Positions 1-10,615 of a stretch of 64,000 nucleotides of DNA are shown in pieces (the first letter of the stretch is position 1; every line of letters starts with the position of its first letter). Position numbers and translations under genes: made by a program. The stretch comes from Phlebotomus papatasi. Lineage: Eukaryota > Arthropoda > Insecta > Diptera > Psychodidae. The stretch spans positions 48,980,627-49,044,626 of the forward strand of contig NC_077223.1 in NCBI RefSeq assembly GCF_024763615.1, in the 5' to 3' direction. Under the pieces are notes generated by a model. That model was not told where the DNA came from and made no database searches. It worked only from the letters and a program-made list of their open reading frames with translations.

Positions 1-3000
1 GTCTTATTCGGCAGGCAATAAAGTGATGAAGTTTTATCAGAGATGCAGGCAATTCGAAATGAAAGTCATTTTATTATAGCTTAACATGTAAGAAAATGAA
101 CCCAAAATAAAAACCCTTTTGGACTCCCAAGCAAAGAAAAAAAATGTAGAAATTAGTCTTTAGATTATTATGGAATAGTGAAAAAAAACTCTGTGATTAT
201 AAGTCAAATTTAATCAACGAATTGGTAAGCTTAGGGTCACTTCTTAATTTTCACGTCTGCTCTATAAATAACTCTCTTTTCTATATATTTCCTGACGTTT
301 TCATATGAATACGGTTCCATATTTTTGGACATCATTAAATTTACATTTTAAAGTAATGGCCTCTTCGAACTACGTAAGAACTTTCTGTTAATATTTGGCA
401 TATTAAAGCAAAACGTTTCTACAGGAAAGGCTGTCATAATTTCTTCAATATAGCAAATATTAACAGAAATTTCTCATTGTGTATAGAAGGTGTATATATG
501 CCATACAGAAAAAATGGTCACTAGAAAAAATGGTTAAACAATACAAAAGTAATTAAATAATAATTTAAATAATTACAATAAACAAATCAGTAAATATCTG
601 AAGTTTAAGATGATTTGTGATCTCTTTATATATTTTATTTATTCATTTTATTTATTTATTTTTATTTATTTACACAAATTTATCACAATAAGTTTCGAAA
701 TAGCTATCATTTTTCTTACTGACGTTTTCACCTAATTAAATGAAATAAATAAAGTGTCATATTTTAATTAATGTATTTATTTAGGACACTCATTTGGATA
801 GCTCAAAATATCCAGATTTTCGTATTTTAATCTTTTAATTTTTTTTTAAATTTTAATTAAACAGAGAATTATCCCTACACAAACCCTGATGAAATGTAAA
901 AAGTTCTTATTATTTTATTATTAAAAGTGAATGATATATTTTCCGTATTCAAATACTGTATCCTTGGAGTAGCTGAGTGTGACCTCAGTTCAAATAATAC
1001 TCTCAACGAAAAGTTGATTGCTATTTACGTAAGGTCTTTCACAGTGAACGACCAGTCAATTATCTGAAAATCTTTCACACCTGTTCCTTCCCTGCTTTCA
1101 AAAGAAAATCTTTCAAAATGTAATAATTGATATATCAAATGTGATAAATATTATTATTACAAGAAAAGCAATAAAACAACGCAATTTAAAGAAACGAAAA
1201 TTAATTCAAAGCAATACCAACTTTTTAGTCGATTTTGCCTGCATTTCTCACAATCATTCGTCTCGACTAAAAACGCCGAGTATCCAAAGCAATAACAAGT
1301 AGTCAGTAAGCCCTCCGTGGATCACAAAAATGTATAGAATGGATCCCGGAGTAAAAAAAAAACAATTGAGATAAAAATAAGCAATTATTATATTTAGAAA
1401 TGAAATTGAAAAGCAAAAATAATAAAATTGTGTATTTTAAGGCATTTACCAATTATGCTCCAGATCATTTTTGACATTCTTTCACAATTTACTAAAATTA
1501 ATTAGACAATTTAGGCACTATATACATCAATTTACAAAGAAAGAAAAAAAAACATAAATTAGGCGTCTTCTTGGAATGGCGTATGCTGATACATAACTGG
1601 TAGAGAAAAATTGATATTAAAAAAATATTGAGTAATTGAATATTTATTCTAATAGGTAAAGAAATTATTACAAAAAAAATATTGTAAAATAAAGTATTAT
1701 ATAAATTCTGAAATGAAAATGCACTGTACATATGAGAATTATATAGAAAATTGGAAACGAAGCTCTAAAAAGTTGTAATTAAAAAAAAACTTAGATTTCT
1801 AAAAAAAAAAAGACAAGAAACTGAAAAGAATGCAAGCCGGAAAGGTTGTCAAATACCGTTTTTAGGCTGCCGAGGCGTGCTGACTACTTCAAATGAGATA
1901 AATGAGGAAAAAAAGTAAATGCTTAGCCAGATGAATAGGAAAAATAAATGAACTAACTAAAGATGCTTAGACTAAAATTCTTCCCCCATTAGAAACGTTA
2001 GTAAAACATGAAAATGACGTCATCACTCTCCATTTTTGCTGTAACTCTCATTCACTTATTCTCTAACTAAATAAACTTTAAAAGTAATTTATAGAGCATT
2101 CTATGGCGAAAGTGAAAGGATAAATTCTAGTAAAAAAAACTATATTTTATGAGAAATATATATAAGCTATTAATAAAATTTCCCTCAACACTATGAAAAG
2201 AAAAAAAAACCGAAATCAAACAGCAAATGACACATTAATCCTGGAAACTTCAAACGAATTAATTAATGAACCCAAAAAAAAATTCAAATGAAATCGACAT
2301 TGTAAACTCTTACTATTACTGTATAGAATAATATATTCTTAAAATATACACCTTTGAAACTTTTTAAAACAGAAAAGAGAAAATATAATTCAAAGATTAT
2401 GATGAAAATTTATCTTAGAAATGATGAGTACTTAAATTACATTCTCTCTCTCTCTGTCGAAAATAGAAATTAAAACTACTTTAATATTTATATGAAAAAA
2501 AAACAAAATTATTTGATTTGTTTTTCAAAATACATTCGTCATCAACTTGAGAAATTACTTTTTAGTTTTATCCTGCATATTTCTCAATTACTGTCGTAGA
2601 AACGAAAACACTGAAAATTCCAATTTGAAATTTAATGTTCTCATTTTACTCTTTTTGAACTGTTCCTAGAAAACAACATTTTGCAAGTTTCTTAACTAAT
2701 TGAACATGTAGTATACAGACTAAAAAAAATACAATTAATGAAGAAATTAACACAATGAATTGATGAGAAAGAACTTCAACAGAATTAGCTTTAATATTGA
2801 AGTCGTATTTTTTAATTTTGGGCATTTTCCAGTATTTTTCACTTTTACTTTTAATAATAACTGTGCTCCACAGTACTCCAGTTTTAATTACAAAACAGAA
2901 ATAATAAATAAACATTAACCGTATGATTTTCATATAAACATTGAAAGGTGAGTAAACAAAATATTTACTTCAAAAATGTTACGAGTAAATATCTACAATT

Positions 3001-3920
3001 ATATACTTATTGCATAACAATTACATATATTAAAACATAAAAAACACTAACGTATATATATATACATATATGTATATGTGCATATATATGCATATATGTA
3101 TAATAAATACATTTATATAGTGAGAAGATGAGGACGAAAAACTGCTACAAAATTTTATGTAGAATTTTTAGAGAGAGTTTAAAACAAAGAAGAAAACACA
3201 CAGATGACAAATATTTAGAATGGTCATTCGCATTCAATATTTAATTATTGACTTGAAACATTAAAACAATTAATGAAAAACTATTACCTATTACTATTAT
3301 GAATATAAAAAAAAAATGAAATGAAGAAGTTATTGTATTATTGAAAGAAAAAAAAATATACTTTACATTATTGACCACAACATATAAATGAAAAAATGGT
3401 GGAAAAGATTTAAAAATGAAAAGGATTAATACAATTGAAAATACATAATTATACAATGTAATTTATAATAATGAAATATGGAAAAAATAATGAAAAAAAA
3501 TCCATAAAGACATATAATAGCAAGTTTTGTATTATATTTTCATAAAATAAATAGTGTAGAAAATATTTATGAATTTATTCCTTTCAGTGTTTTACTTAGT
3601 ATTTTTTATTCTAATATTGTACATTTGATAGCGTCGTTATCTACAGTGTGTGACACATGTTTCAAAGTTGGTAAAAAGTGGTGAAAACTTCTATTTAAAT
3701 TCTGTTGCGATAATTCACGATTTTACCCTAGAATACGAAGCTCAACAGCTGGGGTGTTTCGCTTTACTCTACCTCAAAATTAAGTCTATATAAACGTGAA
3801 AATCCTTCAGGGTAAACGTGTCGCAAAATGTTGCAAAGAAAGTTATGTGTGAATAAAGACGTGATCGGATAGGGAATCCTTCTTTTTCTTGTTGAATTTC
3901 TACGTTGCATTCTCTTCTAG
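1..3920. other. AT-rich DNA without recognisable genes
   Basis: About 3.9 kb of very AT-rich sequence with many A and T runs. Open frames here are short, lysine-, asparagine- or phenylalanine-rich and look like chance. A TA-type microsatellite lies at about 3053-3108. I see no inverted-repeat element, RNA gene or coding signature. Confidence 0.6.
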
Positions 3921-3971
3921 TGCCAGTGAGAAGGATGAGGCAACAAGGGTGAATATCATCCTCAAGGCCTG
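3921..3971 (+). CDS. Candidate 51-base cassette exon
   Basis: A pyrimidine-rich tract ending TTCTCTTCTAG (to 3920) is followed by 51 bases and then GTAAGTATC from 3972, a textbook acceptor and donor pair. Of the three frames only one is open, and it reads ASEKDEATRVNIILKA with partial codons at both ends (phase 2 at each side). The exon is a multiple of three, so it could be skipped without a frameshift. The peptide is charged and protein-like, unlike the surrounding AT-rich chance frames. I do not recognise the parent protein, and no neighbouring exon was identified in the window, so this could be one small exon within a very large intron. The alternative is coincidence of splice motifs. Confidence 0.3.
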
Positions 3972-4436
3972 GTAAGTATCTTGACGCGATAGAATCTTCT
4001 GTAGAAATGGAATTCAATGGTAAAACAAGAAGAAAAAAAGAGTTATGGGAAGCCCAATTAGTGTGTTTGGTGGGTTTCGTGTTACTTAGCCATTGTACCA
4101 AATTGAATTAAATTTTGAAATGAGTGAGAAAAGTGCTGGATTAGAAGTAAAATCTTTAATCTAAAGAGAACCAGTGATAAAAAACCCACATAAGCTTATT
4201 GTAAGTAAGATTCTTTTCAAACTACCTTGAAGTGCTTTCAACTCCGGGTGCTTGGTACGAATCGAAATAAGCGTCAAACACATTTGTCTCGTTGAAAAAA
4301 ATAAAATCAACTCTACAGTTTTTTTGTAACTAAAATTCAATTCACAACCCAATTAGCATGCTTTTGAGTTGTCTTGCATCTATTTCTTGCGAAGAATTAT
4401 CTAAAATCTTAGAATATTACTCTCTATTAATCTGCT
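3972..4436. other. Spacer upstream of the LINE
   Basis: Unremarkable AT-rich sequence up to the probable 5' end of the retrotransposon. No coding or repeat signature was recognised. No clear target-site duplication could be matched between this flank and the flank after 9616. Confidence 0.5.
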
Positions 4437-4524
4437 CCAGTCAGTCGAGTGGAGTAGACGTGTTTCTCTGTGGATGATCCAAATTTGTATAGTTTTTTTT
4501 TTTCCAAGTTATTTGTGATAATAA

Positions 4525-5418
4525 ATGTCTTGTGAAGTGTGTAAGGGGAAGAGCACCCGTGGGAGTGGTGGTACTCTGGAGTGTGTGATCTGCAAGATAG
4601 TGGTGCATGAGAAATGCCTGGGTCTTACGCCTCAAGCGCTTGCAGTGGTAACTCAGAAACGCTCCACCTACAAATGTAATGAATGCAAGAGCAGTAGGAG
4701 GGCATCTATTACCGGTGAACCCACAATCGCGAGCCTGAACAACACGGTGCAGGATTTGTCTTCATATGTTCATCAGCAGTTCGAAGATTTGTTGAAAGAG
4801 TTGAGACAGGAGAATCAGGAATTGCGTAAGAAGCAAATTGAATTGGAGGAAAAAAATGCAAAAAGTGAGGAGAGAATTCGGCAACTGGAGGAACGAGTTT
4901 CAGGCCTTTGTGTGGAGGCTGATAACCGTATGCAGAGAGAGAATTCCACAGTGATTGAAATACATAACGTTCCTGATGAAATGATACAGCAGAATAAAGT
5001 GAAACTTGCAAGTGATATTATAGTCGATGCTCTGGAAATTGAGGTGGCTGCTTCAGAGATTGTAAATGCCCATCTGATCACGCTTGGGCCTGAAAAGAAG
5101 AAGAACATGCTCCTTGTGAAGCTTTCTAGTGAGGAGGTGAGGAGGAAGATCATCGTGGCAAGAAGGGAAAAAAACCGAGCAAATAATTACAAGGGAATAT
5201 TCCTCAACAAGTCTCATCAGAAGAAAGCACGTATCACCATCAATGAGCGACTTACGGCGCGTCGGAGGGAGTTGCTGAAGGCTGCCAGGGAGTGGAGGAC
5301 GAAGCTGGATTTTAAATTTGCCTGGGTGGATGGGGGGATCGTGAAGATGAGGAGAGCTGAGGGAGAGAGGGTTTTTATTATTAATACTTTCAGTGACTTT
5401 CAAAATCTAACAAAGTAA
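4525..5418 (+). CDS. LINE ORF1: PHD finger, coiled coil, FP-like C-terminal domain
   Basis: 297 residues. The N-terminus holds a complete C4HC3 PHD-type zinc finger: C3, C6, C20, C23, H28, C31, C51 and C54. Residues about 86-128 are rich in Glu, Lys, Gln and Leu with heptad character and should form a coiled coil, the usual trimerisation element of LINE ORF1 proteins. Residues about 140-290 resemble the C-terminal domain shared by many CR1/L2-group ORF1 proteins and baculovirus FP proteins (motifs IEIHNVPDE, VKLSSEEVRRKI, FAWVDGGIVKMR). The expected role is as an RNA-binding chaperone forming the ribonucleoprotein with the element's own transcript. The start is the first ATG of the frame, 13 residues before the second cysteine pair region. 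The frame is unbroken. ORF2 follows 251 bases downstream in another frame. Confidence 0.9.
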   Translation: MSCEVCKGKSTRGSGGTLECVICKIVVHEKCLGLTPQALAVVTQKRSTYKCNECKSSRRASITGEPTIASLNNTVQDLSSYVHQQFEDLLKELRQENQELRKKQIELEEKNAKSEERIRQLEERVSGLCVEADNRMQRENSTVIEIHNVPDEMIQQNKVKLASDIIVDALEIEVAASEIVNAHLITLGPEKKKNMLLVKLSSEEVRRKIIVARREKNRANNYKGIFLNKSHQKKARITINERLTARRRELLKAAREWRTKLDFKFAWVDGGIVKMRRAEGERVFIINTFSDFQNLTK

Positions 5419-5669
5419 CGTAGAGTAGTTTTTTTTTTTTGTCTTCGTTTTCTTCGTTTTTTTTTTTTTTTTTTTTTTCTTAAAGTAATTCATAGTAAAG
5501 TTTTTTTTTTTTTTTTTTTTTTTTTCCTTTTCAAGTAACGTAAACTTTCTTTTTTTAACTTTTAGTGTACCATTCTTGTTTTTTTTTTTTTTTTCAATTC
5601 TATTTTTTGTTGAAATTTTTTTTTTTCTCTCTCTTTTCTTCATTCAGATCTTGTACATACACGGTTAAA
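5419..5669 (+). other. T-rich spacer between LINE ORF1 and ORF2
   Basis: 251 bases containing at least four long T tracts (near 5430, 5458-5479, 5502-5525 and 5578-5594). The ORF2 frame is open back to an ATG at 5565, but residues 1-35 of that longer frame are almost only Phe, Leu and Ser from the T tracts, so the ATG at 5670 is the more likely start. The spacer may act in reinitiation or internal ribosome entry; that is inference. Confidence 0.7.
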
Positions 5670-8528
5670 ATGCTGATCTGCTCGGTCGTTTTGCAGAATA
5701 TTAGGAGCATTAGAAAGAATTTTAATCTGTTGTTGACTACCCTTAAAGCGACAAGTCTTGATCCTGATATCATCTGCCTGACAGAGGTGTGGATCAAAAG
5801 TGACGAAATTCCGTTATATAGTTTAAAGGGTTATAGAACTCTCCATAGGTGTAATGATCAGTACAGGTCTGGCGGTGTTATTATTTATGTTAGGAATAGT
5901 TTTTCATGTAGAGTAATTCCAGTGAACTTTTCCTCTGCGGATGCCCTGTGCGTTTCTGTGGGGATTGGTGATGATGAGTTTATTTTTATTTGCACCTATC
6001 GTTTTCATAGGTTTCCTGTTTCTAGTTTTCTGGTAGATTTGGATAACTGTCTTGGGAGTATTAAATCTCACAATGTCTACATCCTCGGAGACATGAACAT
6101 AGACCTGGGTAACGGACGTGAGGCTGATGACTATATGACCCTCTTGTCAAGCTATGGGTTTGAGGCGTTGATTAATTCACCCACAAGAATCTCGGGGCAA
6201 AGTGTAACATGTATAGATCACATATGGGCACGAAATCGTAGAATGGTTCTTTCTAATACTGCAGAGGTGCTGCATGTGGGTGTCTCTGACCACTCTATGC
6301 TCTCCCTCAAGTTTGAAAAAAGTTTATGTGGACGACAGACCCCAAAAGAAGTGCAATTTAGACGGAAAATAAATTTTACAGGGCTTAACGAGAAGCTCAG
6401 GTGTGAAGTCTGGCTAGAAATTTATTCGGAAACGAATGCTTCGAGAGCATTTGATCTTTTCCTCAATCGATTCCTACAAATTTTGGAGGGGTGCACTACT
6501 ATGCTCTCTGCTTTAAATTCTGTTTCCCCTAGACAACCCTGGATTTCCCCTGAACTTTGTCGAATGATTCGAAGAAAAAATTCAATACTAAAGCTAAGTA
6601 GGAGAAAACCAAACTGTGAAAGATTAGCGACCTACGCAAAGGAACTTTCTAAGAACGTCCGAAAATCAATCGATGAAAGTAAGAACTCCTACTACATGAA
6701 CAAATTAAATAGATCGCAGGGTAATTTGAGGAAGACCTGGGAGACAGTTAATGAACTGACGGGCAGATCTGGGGCAAGAGATCGGGTTGATGCAATTGTT
6801 AATAGAAATGGTAACTTATTGACGGATCCACTTGCAATTTCTGAGGAATTTAATGATTATTTTCTTGGTGTTCCGCGGTCCATTGCGTCGCAAATCGAAC
6901 CCCCTAGTGTGGATTACGAGATCCGACCCCTAAGCGTGGAATCACTATATCTTACACCTGTGACTGCCATTGAGGTTCGTAGGGTAATTTTCTCGCTTGA
7001 ACGGTCCTCCTCCAGTGGTTTTGACGGTGTCTCTTGTTCAGTGTTGAGGGGCGTCGCATGGAACATTGTTGATGTGTTGGCTCATTTAGTGAATTTGTCT
7101 TTTCTATCTGGTGTCTTTCCTGATGCGCTCAAAAGAGCTGTTGTGATCCCTGTACATAAAAAGGGTGATAAGCATACCTTGGAGAATTTTCGTCCGATAT
7201 CCCTGCTTTCAATATTTTCTAAAATCTATGAAAAATTAATGAAAATCCGCTTAGTCAAATTTCTTACTAAACATGGCATCCTTTCTGATCATCAGTTTGG
7301 TTTTAGGGAAGGGAGAGGGTGTGAGCAGGCTTTGGAAGCCTTTTTGGGAAGAGTATATAATGGCTTGAATGGGGATCGAAGGGTGGGAGCTCTTTTTCTT
7401 GATATTTGCAAAGCTTTTGACACTGTCAATCACAGCCTTCTTTTGAGAAAAATGCGTGCAATGGGTGTCAGGGGTATAGTACTGGATTGGTTTTCTTCTT
7501 ATCTCATGGACAGGTGCCAAAGTGTCAGAATTGGCTCCCAGGTGAGCTCCTGCAAGTTCATTGAATCGGGTGTTCCCCAAGGTTCAATTTTAGGTCCCAT
7601 ATTATTCATCATATACATCAACGACATACACTGTGTGGGTTTGAAGGGATGCCCTACTACTTATGCGGATGATTTAGCCCTTTCATATTCAGGTGACAAT
7701 TTGCATTCAATTATGCGGGATATGGCTTTGGACTTGGCGAAACTGAAGCTGTGGTTTGATCAGCACTGCATGCTCCTAAGCAAAAAGTCCAAATATATGA
7801 TCTTCTCTTTGAGGGGCACTCCTCAGGTTCCATCGCTTTGCGTTCATTCCTCGATCTGTGATAATGCATCTTTGGGGAGTGGGGAGTGTCGTTCTGCCTG
7901 TTTCGAGCTCGAAAGAGTCTCAGCGTTTCGTTATCTTGGTTTAATTGTAGATCAGGCTTTAAACTGGAGGGATCATGTAGAGGGAGTGCGGGCTCATCTA
8001 AGGCTTTCGATGCGATATTGCTTCAGGCTCAGAGAATCGTGTCCGCGTAATGTGGTATCTTCTTTTTATTATGCCATGGTGCAGTCAAAACTACAATATG
8101 GTATTACTTTCTGGGGCTCAACGTACCCATCTCATCTGCGTAGCCTTAATGCAGCGCAAAGAATTATCATACGCATTATGTCGTTTAAGGGGAGGTTTGA
8201 AAACGCGGAGCCTCTGTTTAGGAATTGGGGAATCCTGACTATAAGATCATTATATGTGTATAAAACTTTAAGACTATATTTCAATAGATGCGGTGAACAT
8301 AACAGCGGACCTCGGAATGATTATTTATCGTTGGGGGTTCGCTCGCGGGAATTTTTTATGGTGCCCAGACCAAAGAAAGAACTCTTTAAACATAGTTTTA
8401 TTTATTGCGCACCCAGGCTTGCCAATTCAGTCTTTAGTATTTTTAGGGATGGTTGTTTCACCTTTGGAGAGCTTAAGACCTTACTGCTCAGTGGACGTGA
8501 CGAATTTGTCGCTGGATTGTATTGCTGA
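5670..8528 (+). CDS. LINE ORF2: APE endonuclease and reverse transcriptase
   Basis: 952 residues from the ATG at 5670. The N-terminal APE-like endonuclease shows QNIRS (9-13), LTEVW with catalytic E39, GGVIIYVRN (68-76), GDMNIDL with D141 and N143, CIDHIW (181-186) and SDH (206-208). This domain nicks target DNA to prime reverse transcription. The reverse transcriptase domain spans roughly residues 480-740: VIPVHKKGD near 490, the palm motif A FLDICKAFD with D578, GVPQGSILGP near 634, and YADD at 665-668 with both catalytic aspartates. The C-terminal thumb and tail (LQYGITFWGS, AQRIIIRIM, then LYVYKTLRLYF) are typical of the CR1/L2/Daphne group. No RNase H domain is seen. The frame is unbroken, with all catalytic residues present. 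A longer start at 5565 would only add a Phe-rich leader. Confidence 0.93.
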   Translation: MLICSVVLQNIRSIRKNFNLLLTTLKATSLDPDIICLTEVWIKSDEIPLYSLKGYRTLHRCNDQYRSGGVIIYVRNSFSCRVIPVNFSSADALCVSVGIGDDEFIFICTYRFHRFPVSSFLVDLDNCLGSIKSHNVYILGDMNIDLGNGREADDYMTLLSSYGFEALINSPTRISGQSVTCIDHIWARNRRMVLSNTAEVLHVGVSDHSMLSLKFEKSLCGRQTPKEVQFRRKINFTGLNEKLRCEVWLEIYSETNASRAFDLFLNRFLQILEGCTTMLSALNSVSPRQPWISPELCRMIRRKNSILKLSRRKPNCERLATYAKELSKNVRKSIDESKNSYYMNKLNRSQGNLRKTWETVNELTGRSGARDRVDAIVNRNGNLLTDPLAISEEFNDYFLGVPRSIASQIEPPSVDYEIRPLSVESLYLTPVTAIEVRRVIFSLERSSSSGFDGVSCSVLRGVAWNIVDVLAHLVNLSFLSGVFPDALKRAVVIPVHKKGDKHTLENFRPISLLSIFSKIYEKLMKIRLVKFLTKHGILSDHQFGFREGRGCEQALEAFLGRVYNGLNGDRRVGALFLDICKAFDTVNHSLLLRKMRAMGVRGIVLDWFSSYLMDRCQSVRIGSQVSSCKFIESGVPQGSILGPILFIIYINDIHCVGLKGCPTTYADDLALSYSGDNLHSIMRDMALDLAKLKLWFDQHCMLLSKKSKYMIFSLRGTPQVPSLCVHSSICDNASLGSGECRSACFELERVSAFRYLGLIVDQALNWRDHVEGVRAHLRLSMRYCFRLRESCPRNVVSSFYYAMVQSKLQYGITFWGSTYPSHLRSLNAAQRIIIRIMSFKGRFENAEPLFRNWGILTIRSLYVYKTLRLYFNRCGEHNSGPRNDYLSLGVRSREFFMVPRPKKELFKHSFIYCAPRLANSVFSIFRDGCFTFGELKTLLLSGRDEFVAGLYC

Positions 8529-8789
8529 TCCAATCACACATTGTTTAAACACTTTTTTTTTTTTTTTTTTTTTTCATTAGCCCTTTGCCTTTCATTTGAT
8601 TTTGTTTTTGTTTTTTTTTCTTTGTATAGCCTCTTTTTTATATATATATTTATATTTTGATTTGTGATAGCGGAAGGCTGGGATTCTGTCCGGATTTCGG
8701 TGGGAGTTCCTTTTTTCTCGCCGTGGCTTTTCTTACCGGCGCCTGCTTGAGGGTGGTCTTGAAGTATTGTATTTACTTATTTATTTGTT

Positions 8790-8843
<54 letters not shown>

Positions 8844-9616
8844 TGTGTGTATTTTTTTTTTTTAATTTAAATTTTGTACCCTATTGAAATGGATTCAGGT
8901 GGTACTGAACTTGAGTTGGGGTTCTCTGTCTCGCTCGTGGTCCCGTCCTATGGGTCTCTCTTTTTCCCGGCCTCACCGGTTTTTCTCTCTCCCCAAAATG
9001 TAAACGAGCCTGCGATAGTGATGGCAGGCCACTTGTTTCCGAGACACGCCCGCTTGCAGGTGGGGTGGATTGTGGCGGCGGGAGGTTCTTGCTGATGTTC
9101 TGGGATAGTTTCGATTACTTTTTTCTATCACCTTGTTCCTTTTTTGTTGACCTTTTATGGTTTTTATCCGATTTTTTTTATCTTTTTTTTTTTTATAACG
9201 ACGTTTTATCATCGCCAGGGCTTATGCCCGAATGGCTCACAACTCATTAGAGTTAGCCATTCTTTTCTCACAACACTTTGTGAATCATGCGAACATTTTA
9301 ATTATTTGACAGATCAGCATTTTCACTGTTTTGTTTCTTTCTGTCTGATTGAAATTTTGAAAGTGTTAAATAGTAATATGATTTGTAAAGGGGATTTTAA
9401 AAAAACATGTTAAACTGTCACATCCATTAGATGTGTTTTTGGCATATACAACCTGTGAAGGAGTTTTCCACCGTTTTCACTCTGGAGGTTGGACACCAAC
9501 ACTTAGACGGCGGTGGCCGCAAATTTACAAATCTCCCATTACAACTGAGCTGTATTACGTTCGCAAAGCGTTGTGATGAATAAAATTATCTATCTATCTA
9601 TCTATCTATTTATCTA
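8529..9616 (+). other. LINE 3' UTR with TA microsatellites and TATC tail
   Basis: Follows the ORF2 stop. It contains T runs (near 8551-8574 and 8851-8862), alternating TA stretches (about 8638-8650 and 8791-8855), a GC-richer block at 8930-9090, AATAAA at 9579-9584 and the terminal TATC-type microsatellite. The short open frames here are low-complexity and not convincing as genes. The terminal repeat probably marks the template end used for target-primed reverse transcription. Confidence 0.8.
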
Positions 9617-9961
9617 AAAAAGGTGGTATGATACTTCATCGTGGAAACGGGATCCAGAAGCACCATTAATACCTCTGGGGATTTGAATACATAGAAGAGC
9701 CTTCCCGGACTAAGGTCTTTGGTTGCATAAAAAACATAATTTCCTATCATAATTTTGTTTCGGAGTAAAGAATATTTTACACAGGTAAGTGATACATAAA
9801 ATCAGTTACTAATTTTCAAGGGTATTTAGTGGTTAGAATTAAATATTAAGAATATTTTATATTGGACACTGTTTCTAGTTAATCAACAGCATCTTTTATG
9901 CCAATTCGACTGGATAAAAAGTATACATTCACGATTTTTACTCTTTAATTCAAGAGATTTA
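9617..9961. other. Spacer between LINE and mariner relic
   Basis: AT-rich sequence with no recognised gene. Part of it may be the 5' portion of the decayed mariner element that becomes recognisable from about 9960, but I could not find its inverted repeat. Confidence 0.4.
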
Positions 9962-10615
9962 TCATTGAAGCTCTAAAAACATTTGCTTCATCGGTATTTG
10001 CGGAATTTGCGTCGTATCTGCAAACAAATGGTCCGTGAGACACGTATATCGCAAACAATCATTAAATAATAGTTTTAAAAGCTCCATATGAAGTTTCAAA
10101 AATCCAAAAAACGACAAGCTTTTATTGATCCTTAAAAAAGATATACTCGATATAGAGCGAAGAAGTAACTTGGCTTGCACGTTTAAGGCCAGGTGCAGAA
10201 GGTGCAGAATATGGAATTCTTTAGGACTCAGCGTCAATATGAATCCCAGTGTATATTTTTTAGAAATTGTCTCAGAAGGACCCGGAAGCCGTGGGCATAC
10301 AAAAATTTCTGTAAATTATTCTGGAAGTTTGACCAAGACTCGGAAACGTCGCAGAAATCACGCGCCAAATAAGATTTGGCTAAAAACAATGTTTAGCTTT
10401 TCGGTTTTGAAGCAAAATGAGCTCTACGGTTCCCGGATGCAAAACCGCTTAACTTCTGCAAGAGAGATATAAATTTTGTTAGTCAAGGATAGGACAAAAA
10501 AGTAGCGAAGTCTCAATGAGCTGAAGACAGCCCTTCGTCGTAAATACCAGGGCATTAGTGCAAACTACGATGCATTTTCTGACAGACTTAAGACCATAGT
10601 TAATCCTATAACAGT
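9962..10615 (+). pseudogene. Decayed mariner-family transposase
   Basis: Fragments of a Tc1/mariner transposase can be read on the + strand in shifting frames. Near 10012-10070 the sequence reads like the second helix-turn-helix (RRICKQMVRETRISQTIIK). Near 10090-10215 it resembles the linker, with FQKSKKRQA and then GRCRRCRIWNSLG where mariners have the first catalytic aspartate region. At 10509-10605 one frame reads LNELKTALRRKYQGISANYD followed by AFSDRLKTIVN, a clear mariner C-terminus. Several stops and frameshifts break it, and the catalytic aspartates cannot be followed. The same domains occur on the minus strand in the element at 20175-21287, so the two are relatives. No flanking inverted repeats were identified. 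Confidence 0.65.

Larger units (their letters stand above)
4437..9616 (+). mobile_element. Full-length CR1/L2-like LINE (Jockey superfamily)
   Basis: A non-LTR retrotransposon about 5.2 kb long. It has a short 5' UTR, ORF1 (PHD finger, coiled coil, RNA-binding-like domain), a 251-base T-rich spacer, ORF2 (APE-type endonuclease plus reverse transcriptase), a ~1.05 kb 3' UTR with T runs and TA microsatellites, an AATAAA at 9579-9584, and a terminal TATC/ATCT repeat (about 9587-9616). Short tandem repeats instead of poly(A) at the 3' end are usual in the CR1/L2/Jockey group. The left end is placed near the CAGTCAGTCGAG motif after 4437 and is uncertain by a few bases. Both ORFs are open throughout, which suggests a young, possibly competent copy. 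Clade assignment within CR1, L2, Daphne or Kiri would need a reverse-transcriptase tree. Confidence 0.9.

Noticed and set aside
5407..5643. Lys-rich minus-strand frame
   Set aside because: It is the complement of the LINE's T tracts.
5565..5669. Upstream extension of ORF2 to the ATG at 5565
   Set aside because: The added 35 residues are encoded by T runs (mostly Phe, Leu, Ser) and precede the usual start of the endonuclease domain.
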